Positions 51,993 to 58,553 of a stretch of DNA of 58,553 nucleotides are shown piece by piece (positions within the stretch are counted from its first letter, which is position 1; each line of letters begins with the position of its first letter). Both the position numbers and the translations under genes were made by a program. The notes under the pieces are model-generated. The model did no database searches, was not told where the DNA came from, and saw nothing but the letters and a program-made list of their open reading frames with translations. This DNA comes from JBMOKU01 sp049324315 (lineage in GTDB: Bacteria; Bacillota; Clostridia; Peptostreptococcales; Thermotaleaceae): contig JBMOKU010000051.1 of NCBI GenBank assembly GCA_049324315.1, positions 1-58,553 of the forward strand, read 5' to 3'.

Positions 51993-53732
51993 GTGAATTT
52001 AAAAGAAAAGCTTGAACTGCTTGCAGTCGTATTAAATCAGATATTTAATGGAATTGTCCTGTTGGATCAGCATGAGGAAATTATTTTTTGTAATGACAGC
52101 TTTATTGAAATTATGGGTATGGACAGGAAGGCTGTATTGAATAAAAAATACAAACAAATATTTAAAAATGCATTATTAGAAAATAAACCAAGGCATATGG
52201 ATCATCGTAGAGAAAAAGAGCTGACGATGAATGGCCGATACTTCATTTATCGTAGTATTCCCCTACTAGAGGAAGAGAAACTGGTGGGAAAGATGTTGGT
52301 ATTTAGAGATATCACGCTACAAAAAGATTCTGACTGTCAGTTAAAAAAATTAAGGGAAAGCATCGAAATGATTGAGGAGCTTTTTGATAATGCTTATCAC
52401 GGTATGGTCCTTGTTGATCAAGATGGCAGAATTGTCAAATGGAACTATGAAAAGCTTTTAGGAATCAAGGAAGAAGATGTATTGCATAAATTTGTTCAAG
52501 ATGTCATAGAGAATACAAGACTGCATATTGTAGCAAAAACAGGAGAAAAGGAACTGGGGCAAATTCAGAAGATCCAAGGACATGATATGATTGCCAGCCG
52601 GATTCCCATTGTAAAAGACGGTAAAATCATTGGCGCGGCAGGAACGGTTTTGTTTAAAGATGTTAAAGAATTGAAAGCATTGGCACAAAAATTTGAAGTG
52701 CTGGTTGATACGGTTCACAAATATAAAGGAGAAATTAAACGATTTTATGAGGCGCAATATTCCTTTGATCATATTATTACGAAAGATAAATACATGATTT
52801 ATTTAAAGGAAATCGCGCGGAGGGCGGCAAAAAGCAACTCTACTGTGCTTATACAAGGAGAAAGCGGAACGGGAAAAGAAATATTCGCCCACGCCATTCA
52901 TAATGCAAGCCTGCGAAAATATGGAGGATTCGTGACGATCAACTGTGCGGCTATTCCAAAGGAGCTTTTGGAGGCTGAGTTATTCGGTTATGAGGGAGGC
53001 TCTTTTACAGGAGCTAAAAGAGAGGGAAAGCTTGGGAAATTTGAACTGGCCAACGGGGGGACCATTTTACTGGATGAAATAGGGGCTATGCCCTTGGAGA
53101 TGCAGGCAAAACTCCTTCGCGTACTGGAATCCCATGAGTTTGAAAGGGTGGGAGGAACAAATCCTATTGAATTGGATGTGCGGGTGATTGCTGCTACCAA
53201 TGAAAAATTGGAAGAAACCATTGAAAAAGGACTATTCAGACAGGATTTATATTATAGGTTAAATGTTATGCGGATTGAAATTCCTCCTTTAAGAGATAGA
53301 ATGGGAGATTTACCAATACTGGCCCGATATATTTTGGAGAATTTAGCAAAAGATCTGAATACAACGACGAAAAAGATTACGCCAGAGGTTCTCAGAATAT
53401 TAGAAGATCACGATTGGCCGGGTAATATACGGGAACTGCGAAATGCTCTTGAAAGGGCAGTGAATGTGACCAATAAAGATGAGATCGAGCCAGAGCATTT
53501 ACCGGAATATCTCTTGAGAGAAACTGTTGAGAAAACGGAAAATGAGGAAGAAACCTTATTACTTAAGAATATTGTAGCCAGGGCAGAGATAGAAGGAATA
53601 AGGAAAGCCTTACGGGAGAGCGGAGGAAATCGGACAGCGGCAGCAAAAAAACTTGGCATTCACAGAACGGCCCTTTATAAAAAAATTGAAGCTTACGGTC
53701 TCAATATTTCAACAATAAAATACGATCTTTGA
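51993..53732 (+). CDS. Sigma-54-dependent transcriptional activator with two PAS domains
   Basis: 579 residues. PAS domains lie at about 10-110 and 130-225 (FNGIVLLDQHEEIIFCN; YHGMVLVDQDGRIVKWN). The AAA+ domain has Walker A GESGTGKE near 289-296, the sigma-54 contact loop GSFTGA near 336-341 (GAFTGA is usual) and GGTILLDEIG. A Fis-type helix-turn-helix (RTAAAKKLGIHRTALYKKI) closes the protein. GAGGGG 9 bases before the GTG at 51993 is preferred over the ATG at 51972. It lies directly before a sigma-54 promoter and three palindromes, so it most likely controls the thiolase operon. The PAS ligand is unknown. Confidence 0.93.
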   Translation: MNLKEKLELLAVVLNQIFNGIVLLDQHEEIIFCNDSFIEIMGMDRKAVLNKKYKQIFKNALLENKPRHMDHRREKELTMNGRYFIYRSIPLLEEEKLVGKMLVFRDITLQKDSDCQLKKLRESIEMIEELFDNAYHGMVLVDQDGRIVKWNYEKLLGIKEEDVLHKFVQDVIENTRLHIVAKTGEKELGQIQKIQGHDMIASRIPIVKDGKIIGAAGTVLFKDVKELKALAQKFEVLVDTVHKYKGEIKRFYEAQYSFDHIITKDKYMIYLKEIARRAAKSNSTVLIQGESGTGKEIFAHAIHNASLRKYGGFVTINCAAIPKELLEAELFGYEGGSFTGAKREGKLGKFELANGGTILLDEIGAMPLEMQAKLLRVLESHEFERVGGTNPIELDVRVIAATNEKLEETIEKGLFRQDLYYRLNVMRIEIPPLRDRMGDLPILARYILENLAKDLNTTTKKITPEVLRILEDHDWPGNIRELRNALERAVNVTNKDEIEPEHLPEYLLRETVEKTENEEETLLLKNIVARAEIEGIRKALRESGGNRTAAAKKLGIHRTALYKKIEAYGLNISTIKYDL

Positions 53733-53766
53733 GGGAGTGTAGAAAAAATTCTACACTCCCTTTTTT
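53733..53766 (+). terminator. Terminator of the activator gene (also palindrome copy 1)
   Basis: A perfect 12-bp stem (53733-53744 with 53749-53760) is followed by six T residues directly after the stop codon. The stem contains the first copy of TGTAGAA-N4-TTCTACA. Confidence 0.85.
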
Positions 53767-53866
53767 GTGTAGAAGAATTTCTACATTTAGCACTGTTAAG
53801 AAAGACTCTGTGCTGTAGAAGTTCAAGATTGATCTTTCTGATTCATAGTGTAGAAAATATTCTACA
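53738..53866. promoter_or_regulatory. Three palindromic sites TGTAGAA-N4-TTCTACA (candidate activator sites)
   Basis: Exact 7-4-7 palindromes lie at 53738-53755, 53768-53785 and 53849-53866, plus a half site TGTAGAA at 53814-53820. They lie 100-230 bases upstream of the -24/-12 promoter, the usual location of enhancer sites for sigma-54 activators. Binding by the adjacent regulator is inferred. Confidence 0.8.
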
Positions 53867-53968
53867 GTTTTTAAGAACAGATTTGGAAAGTATCTGAGAT
53901 TTACAGATAGTGGCTCTGAAAGTCCCTGAAAATACTGACATGTCTTAGTATAGCAAAAAACGTTTTCT

Positions 53969-53985
53969 TTGGCACGGGATTTGCT
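53969..53985 (+). promoter_or_regulatory. Sigma-54 (-24/-12) promoter of the thiolase operon
   Basis: TTGGCACGGGATTTGCT has GG at 53971-53972 and GC at 53983-53984, 10 bases apart between the pairs, matching the TGGCAC-N5-TTGC consensus at every key position. It lies about 70 bases before the thiolase ATG. Confidence 0.93.
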
Positions 53986-54054
53986 ATAAACCATAAGTAC
54001 AGCTTTTGAAGTTCTTAAATCAATATTATTTAAATAAAAATTAGGAGGGAAAGT

Positions 54055-55236
54055 ATGAGAGAAGTTGTGATTGTTAGTGCAGTGAGAACGCCCATAGGTA
54101 CTTTTGGAGGAAACTTCAAAAATGTATCAGCAGTGGATTTAGGAATAATTGTCGGGAAGGAAGCGATAAAAAGGGCAGGAATTAAGCCTGAAATGGTGCA
54201 AGAAGTCATCTTTGGAAACGTGCTTCAAGCGGGGCAGGGGCAAAATGTGGCAAGGCAGGTATCCGTCGGTATAGGCATACCTGTGGAGGCATCCTCTTTT
54301 ACCGTTAACAAAGTATGTGGTTCGGGATTGAAAACAGTAGCCTTAGCGGCTCAATCCATTATGACGGGAGACGCGGATGTGGTATTGGCTGGAGGAACAG
54401 AGAACATGAGTATGGCACCTTATCTTTTAAAGGATGCAAGATGGGGTCATAGGATGGGTGACAACAAGGTAATAGACTATATGGTCCATGATGGATTATG
54501 GGATATTTTCAATGACTACCATATGGGTATAACAGCTGAGAATATTGCAGAAAAATGGGATATTTCAAGGGAAGAGCAGGACCGGTTTGCTCTTCAAAGC
54601 CAGCAGCGGGCAGAAAAAGCAATCAAAGAAGGAAAATTTAAAGAAGAGATTGTGCCTGTGCCGGTTCCTCAGAGGAAGGGAGACCCTCTTTTGATAGATA
54701 GGGATGAGCATCCTAAATTTGAAACAACCTTGGAAAGTTTAGCAAAATTAAAGCCGGCTTTCAGGAAAGATGGAACGGTAACAGCAGGAAATGCCTCAGG
54801 AATCAATGACGGTGCTGCTGCCCTGGTGCTTATGTCTAAGGAAATGGCTGAAAAAATAGGAATCAAGCCATTAGCAACAATTGTTTCTTATGCCTCAGCA
54901 GGACTTGATCCTAAGATCATGGGCTATGGACCTGTACCAGCTTCTCGAAAAGCATTGGAAAAGGCAGGACTAGAAGCTAAAGATATTGATCTGGTGGAAG
55001 CCAATGAGGCCTTTGCTGTGCAATCTTTATCCGTGGTAAAAGATCTGGGCTTAGATCCAGAAAAGACAAATGTGAATGGTGGTGCTATTGCATTAGGTCA
55101 TCCTATTGGGGCATCCGGTGCCAGAATCTTGATAACGCTGATTCATGAAATGATCAAGAGAGAGGCCGAGACAGGTCTGGCAACCCTTTGTATTGGCGGT
55201 GGTCAAGGTATCGCCATGGTTGTGAGGAGATCATAA
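54055..55236 (+). CDS. thlA: Acetyl-CoA acetyltransferase (thiolase)
   Basis: 393 residues. The acyl-accepting cysteine is in NKVCGSGLKTV near 85-95. The C-terminal catalytic motifs are NVNGGAIALGHPIGASGAR near 341-359 and CIGGGQG with the second cysteine near 378-384. It interconverts two acetyl-CoA and acetoacetyl-CoA. With the CoA transferase downstream the cleavage direction (acetoacetyl-CoA to acetyl-CoA) is suggested. It is the first gene of the sigma-54 operon. GGAGGG precedes the ATG. Confidence 0.94.
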   Translation: MREVVIVSAVRTPIGTFGGNFKNVSAVDLGIIVGKEAIKRAGIKPEMVQEVIFGNVLQAGQGQNVARQVSVGIGIPVEASSFTVNKVCGSGLKTVALAAQSIMTGDADVVLAGGTENMSMAPYLLKDARWGHRMGDNKVIDYMVHDGLWDIFNDYHMGITAENIAEKWDISREEQDRFALQSQQRAEKAIKEGKFKEEIVPVPVPQRKGDPLLIDRDEHPKFETTLESLAKLKPAFRKDGTVTAGNASGINDGAAALVLMSKEMAEKIGIKPLATIVSYASAGLDPKIMGYGPVPASRKALEKAGLEAKDIDLVEANEAFAVQSLSVVKDLGLDPEKTNVNGGAIALGHPIGASGARILITLIHEMIKREAETGLATLCIGGGQGIAMVVRRS

Positions 55237-55268
55237 GTATTTTGTTAAAGAAGAGGGAGGTGTTTTGA

Positions 55269-55922
55269 ATGACTAAGACAGTATCTATGAAAGAGGCAAT
55301 TTGTCATATTCAAGATGGCATGACAATTATGATTGGAGGATTTTTAGGCTGTGGAAGCCCCCACAAGATAATAGATGCTCTGATTGAAAAAGGGGTCAAG
55401 GATTTAACGCTGATATGTAACGATACATCCTTTCCTGATATGGGCATAGGAAAAATGGTTATTAATAGACAGTTTAAAAAAATTATAACGTCTCATATTG
55501 GTACCAATCCTGAATCGGGAAGACAAATGAATGCGGGGGAAACGGAGGTCGTTCTTGTCCCTCAGGGAACACTGGCTGAACAGGTAAGGGCAGGGGGATT
55601 TGGTCTGGGAGGATTTCTGACGCCTACGGGAGTAGGGACAGAGGTGGAAAATGGAAAGGAAAAAATCGTTGTAGATGGAAAGACGTATCTTCTGGAACTG
55701 CCACTGCGAGCGGATGCAGCCCTACTATTTGGACATACGGTGGATAAGAAGGGGAATATCTACTACAGCGGTGCAGCAAGAAACTTTAATACCCTTATGG
55801 CGCCAGCCGCAGATCTGGTCATCGTAGAGGCGGAAAATATCGTTGAAGTTGGAGCGATTCATCCCAATGATGTCATGACCCCGGGTATCTTTGTTGACTA
55901 TATTGTAGGGGGTGAAAAGTAA
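55269..55922 (+). CDS. ctfA: Acetate/butyrate-acetoacetate CoA-transferase subunit A
   Basis: 217 residues, family I CoA transferase alpha subunit (AtoD/ScoA-like). The N-terminal GGFLGCGSPHKII near 24-36 and GGFGLGGFLTPTGVGTEVE near 109-127 are characteristic. It moves CoA between acetoacetate or another short-chain acid and an acyl-CoA. GGGAGGTG lies before the ATG. It is coupled to the B subunit, whose ATG overlaps its stop. Confidence 0.9.
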   Translation: MTKTVSMKEAICHIQDGMTIMIGGFLGCGSPHKIIDALIEKGVKDLTLICNDTSFPDMGIGKMVINRQFKKIITSHIGTNPESGRQMNAGETEVVLVPQGTLAEQVRAGGFGLGGFLTPTGVGTEVENGKEKIVVDGKTYLLELPLRADAALLFGHTVDKKGNIYYSGAARNFNTLMAPAADLVIVEAENIVEVGAIHPNDVMTPGIFVDYIVGGEK

Positions 55923-56581
55923 TGGATAAAAATCAAGTGAAAGCTGTTATTGCCAAAAGGGTGTCAAAGGAATTAAAGGATGGAGATGTGGTAAATCTGG
56001 GAATCGGACTGCCAACCCTGGTGGCAAATTATATCCCTGAAGGGGTAGATATCATCTTACAATCAGAGAATGGATTTGTGGGAATCGGGCCTATACCGGA
56101 AGCCGGTAAGGAGGACAAATATATTGTTAATGCAGGGGGACAGTTTGTAACCATCAAAAATGGAGGGGCCTTTTTTGACAGTGCTGTATCCTTCGGTATT
56201 ATACGGGGAGGACATGTGAATGCCACTATATTGGGAGCTCTTCAGGTGGATCAGGAAGGAAACCTGGCTAATTGGAAAATACCCGGAAAGATGGTGCCGG
56301 GTATGGGGGGAGCTATGGATCTGGTGGTAGGAGCTAAAAAAGTGATTGTTGCCATGGAGCATACAGCAAAAGGGGATCCAAAGATTCTAAAGAAATGCAC
56401 ACTACCTTTAACTGCCTCGAAAGAAGTGGATTTAATTATTACAGAGATGGGTGTTATGGAGGTAACAGCGGATGGAATTGTACTAAAGGAGATCAATCCT
56501 GAATTCACCGTGGAAGAAGTAAAAGCGGCTACAGGGGCAGAATTGATTATTGATAAAGATCTAAAGACCATGGAAGTATAG
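55922..56581 (+). CDS. ctfB: Acetate/butyrate-acetoacetate CoA-transferase subunit B
   Basis: 219 residues, AtoA/ScoB-like beta subunit. The active-site glutamate lies in LQSENGFVGIGP near 44-55, and GGGAMDLV-type and MEHTAKGDPKIL sequences follow. It forms the catalytic complex with the preceding subunit. The start overlaps the upstream stop by one base (TAATG). Confidence 0.92.
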   Translation: MDKNQVKAVIAKRVSKELKDGDVVNLGIGLPTLVANYIPEGVDIILQSENGFVGIGPIPEAGKEDKYIVNAGGQFVTIKNGGAFFDSAVSFGIIRGGHVNATILGALQVDQEGNLANWKIPGKMVPGMGGAMDLVVGAKKVIVAMEHTAKGDPKILKKCTLPLTASKEVDLIITEMGVMEVTADGIVLKEINPEFTVEEVKAATGAELIIDKDLKTMEV

Positions 56582-56658
56582 GGATGAAGTCGGTCTTTTG
56601 TAGGATAAAATTCTGCAAATGTCCGATGTTATACCAAAAATTCAAAAGGGGTGAAAGT

Positions 56659-58008
56659 ATGTTTAAAAAATTTACAAGCGGCTGTGTTGTACTGGTACAA
56701 AAATATCTGCCGGACCCGTTCCTCTTTGCTGTCATTCTAACGCTACTTGTTTTTATCCTGGGAATTGTTCTTACAGGACAAAGTCTCATGGCCATGACGC
56801 TTCATTGGGCAAATGGATTTTGGAGTCTACTGGCATTTTCTATGCAGATGGCATTAGTACTGGTAACGGGGCATACCTTGGCAAGCACACCCAGCATTAA
56901 AAAAGGTCTTAGAGGGCTGGCTGGCTTGACGAAGACACCTACACAATCAATATTTGCTGTTTCATTGGTTTCAGCAGTTGCTTGCTGGATTAACTGGGGA
57001 TTCGGATTAGTTATCGGGGCTTTGTATGCAAGAGAACTGTCTAGACAGGTGAAAGGAGTAGATTACAGGCTGTTGATCGCAGCTGCCTATTCCGGATTTC
57101 TTGTATGGCATGGCGGATTATCTGGTTCTATACCACTGACCCTCGCTACTTCTACTGCAAATCTGGCTGAAATGACAAGGGGAGCAGTTACAGATGTTAT
57201 TCCTACCAGTCAGACGATTTTTTCTAGTTTTAATCTGTTTATTTCTGCTGCCATTATCTTTACACTGCCTTTTATAAATCGAGCCATGCATCCTGAAGCA
57301 GACAAGGTGATTACTGTTAATTCAGAAGCGTTGGTAGATGTAGAGTCAGCTGCTGTTTTCAATGATCAGTTGACGCCTGCAGATAAAATAGAGAATAGTC
57401 CGATACTATCCATCATCATTGGAATGCTAGGTTTGGTTTATATCTTTTACTACTTTGCTACAAACGGATTTAGTTTAAACTTGAATATTGTTAACTTTAT
57501 ATTCCTATTTCTTGGTATTCTTTTGCATGGTACACCTAAAAAGTTCCTGGCAGCTATTTCAGAAGCTGCAAAGGGAACTGCAGGGATTATTCTACAGTTT
57601 CCATTTTATGCAGGAATCATGGGAATGATGGTGGGTAATAATGTAGATGGTCTTTCACTGGCAGGCGTTATGTCTAATGCATTTGTAAACATTTCAACAC
57701 CACGGACTTTTCCTTTGTGGACTTTTTTAAGTGCCGGACTGGTTAATTTCTTTGTTCCATCTGGAGGCGGACAATGGGCAGTTCAAGCACCTATCATGAT
57801 GCCTGCTGGGGCAGAACTGGGTGTCCCCGCTGCAAAAACAGCCATGGCTATTGCATGGGGAGATGCCTGGACCAATATGATACAGCCCTTCTGGGCGTTA
57901 CCGGCTCTAGGCATTGCAGGCCTGGGAGCAAGAGATATTATGGGATTCTGTATTATTGATTTAATTTATACAGGTGCCATCATTGCCTTAGGGCTAATGT
58001 TCTTATAA
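56659..58008 (+). CDS. atoE: Short-chain fatty acid transporter, AtoE family
   Basis: A 449-residue polytopic membrane protein with about ten or more hydrophobic segments. It starts MFKKFTSGCVVLVQKYLPDPF. Conserved stretches are INWGFGLVIGALYARE, LVWHGGLSGSIPL, and FFVPSGGGQWAVQAP with AWGDAWTNMIQPFWALP near the C-terminus. It probably brings in acetoacetate or butyrate for the CoA transferase. GGGGTGAAAG precedes the ATG at 56659; the earlier ATG at 56584 lacks a ribosome site. Confidence 0.93.
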   Translation: MFKKFTSGCVVLVQKYLPDPFLFAVILTLLVFILGIVLTGQSLMAMTLHWANGFWSLLAFSMQMALVLVTGHTLASTPSIKKGLRGLAGLTKTPTQSIFAVSLVSAVACWINWGFGLVIGALYARELSRQVKGVDYRLLIAAAYSGFLVWHGGLSGSIPLTLATSTANLAEMTRGAVTDVIPTSQTIFSSFNLFISAAIIFTLPFINRAMHPEADKVITVNSEALVDVESAAVFNDQLTPADKIENSPILSIIIGMLGLVYIFYYFATNGFSLNLNIVNFIFLFLGILLHGTPKKFLAAISEAAKGTAGIILQFPFYAGIMGMMVGNNVDGLSLAGVMSNAFVNISTPRTFPLWTFLSAGLVNFFVPSGGGQWAVQAPIMMPAGAELGVPAAKTAMAIAWGDAWTNMIQPFWALPALGIAGLGARDIMGFCIIDLIYTGAIIALGLMFL

Positions 58009-58062
58009 TTAATGAAAGAATAAATATTTTACTTAGATAGTATCTATAGAGAAGCCTTTTAT

Positions 58063-58131
58063 GAAGAGCACCCCCTTAAGCAGATACAGTTAAAAAGACT
58101 GTTATAAAATCTACTTAGTGGGGTGCTCTTC
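58063..58131 (+). terminator. Long hairpin after atoE
   Basis: GAAGAGCACCCC (58063-58074) pairs with GGGGTGCTCTTC (about 58120-58131), extended by CTTAAG/CTTAG-type pairs. It is the only structure between atoE and the rRNA promoters. The T-tract is weak, so termination is likely but not certain. Confidence 0.6.
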
Positions 58132-58293
58132 AGACTATTAATAGGTTATTCTATTTCTATTAAAAGATTTTCACTTTGAGGGTAAAGGGTAGTAATTGGA
58201 ATAAATTACCCTTTGACGGCAAGTTGTTTTGATGATAATATAGTCTTCGTCCCTCTGAAGGGGTATGAGCTTAAAAGTAGAAAGAAATACCAT

Positions 58294-58322
58294 TTGACAT
58301 GAACTTGGATTCATGGTAAGAT
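58294..58322 (+). promoter_or_regulatory. rRNA operon promoter P1
   Basis: TTGACA (58294-58299), 17 bases and TAAGAT (58317-58322), about 190 bases before the 16S gene. Confidence 0.7.
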
Positions 58323-58375
58323 ATCTTTTGTCGCCGCTTCAAGGCAGCAGCTAAAAACTGCCAGAAAAAAAGTGG

Positions 58376-58404
58376 TTGACACATTCGACAAGATATGATA
58401 ATCT
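58376..58404 (+). promoter_or_regulatory. rRNA operon promoter P2
   Basis: TTGACA (58376-58381), 17 bases and TAATCT (58399-58404); an overlapping GATAAT is also possible. It is followed by the leader sequence TCTTTGAAAACTAAACAG, typical of Firmicute rRNA operons. Confidence 0.72.
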
Positions 58405-58510
58405 ATAAAAGTCGCCGAAACACGACGACAAGAAAAATTTGGTCTTTGAAAACTAAACAGTGTAAGAAATTAAGCCAGCAACAAAACGCAAAGCGTAAAC
58501 CAATCAATTT

Positions 58511-58553
<43 letters not shown>

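Noticed and set aside
58382..58392. TTCGACAAG in the rRNA P2 spacer as a Spo0A box
   Set aside because: A single imperfect match in a promoter not expected to be a direct Spo0A target; too weak to call.

Overview
The window is about 58.5 kb from the replication-origin region of a low-GC, endospore-forming Firmicute, most likely an anaerobic member of the Clostridia. The evidence is the order rpmH-dnaA-dnaN-yaaA-recF-remB-gyrB-gyrA flanked by yidC/jag/mnmE/mnmG/rsmG/noc/soj/spo0J; a pyruvate:ferredoxin oxidoreductase; sporulation-linked genes (yyaC, a DUF3787-type spore protein, a CsxC/SPOCS-like protein, a YtpB-type terpene synthase); and an rsbV-rsbW-sigB operon directly after gyrA, an arrangement I recall from Clostridioides difficile. 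Resemblance to Alkaliphilus-like clostridia is an impression and was not tested.

Layout. 0.1-6.3 kb (minus): a shikimate/chorismate operon aroF-aroC-aroB-aroA-aroE-(chorismate mutase::shikimate kinase), preceded by a leader with a perfect sigma-A promoter, an aromatic-rich short ORF and a terminator that could form an attenuator. 6.9-8.9 kb (plus): divergent tyrA-pheA. 9.2-16.4 kb: yyaC, UPF0180, DUF4446, a class V aminotransferase, a PhzF-like protein, spo0J-soj, a half-size GDT1 transporter and noc, with two perfect parS sites. 16.6-23.2 kb (minus): rsmG, mnmG, mnmE, jag, yidC, yidD, rnpA, rpmH. 23.2-25.35 kb: bipartite oriC, with DnaA-box clusters on both sides of dnaA and a DnaA-trio unwinding element between dnaA and dnaN. 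25.3-34.8 kb (plus): dnaN, yaaA, recF, remB, gyrB, gyrA, then rsbV-rsbW-sigB behind a SigB-like promoter.

35-46.6 kb is more mixed: trpS (minus), a liv ABC transporter without its binding protein, a long-chain polyprenyl diphosphate synthase, a spore-surface-like protein, two small unknowns, an SOS-controlled dinB whose 5' leader carries a MITE with a target duplication, a tetraprenyl-beta-curcumene synthase and a geranylgeranyl-reductase-like flavoprotein. 46.7-51.7 kb: two tandem uracil-DNA glycosylase family genes, the pyruvate:ferredoxin oxidoreductase and a small spore protein. 52-58 kb: a PAS-containing sigma-54 activator, three copies of the palindrome TGTAGAA-N4-TTCTACA, a textbook -24/-12 promoter and the operon thiolase-CoA transferase A/B-AtoE, which together look like a complete acetoacetate/short-chain fatty acid regulon. 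The window ends about 43 bases into a 16S rRNA gene behind tandem promoters.

Most genes point away from oriC. The exceptions are trpS and the block 40.98-45.34 kb, which run against replication. The most interesting items are the aromatic leader, the sigma-54 regulon architecture, the MITE in the SOS promoter leader, the DnaA-trio origin, the SigB autoregulatory promoter and the possible C35 terpene gene set.
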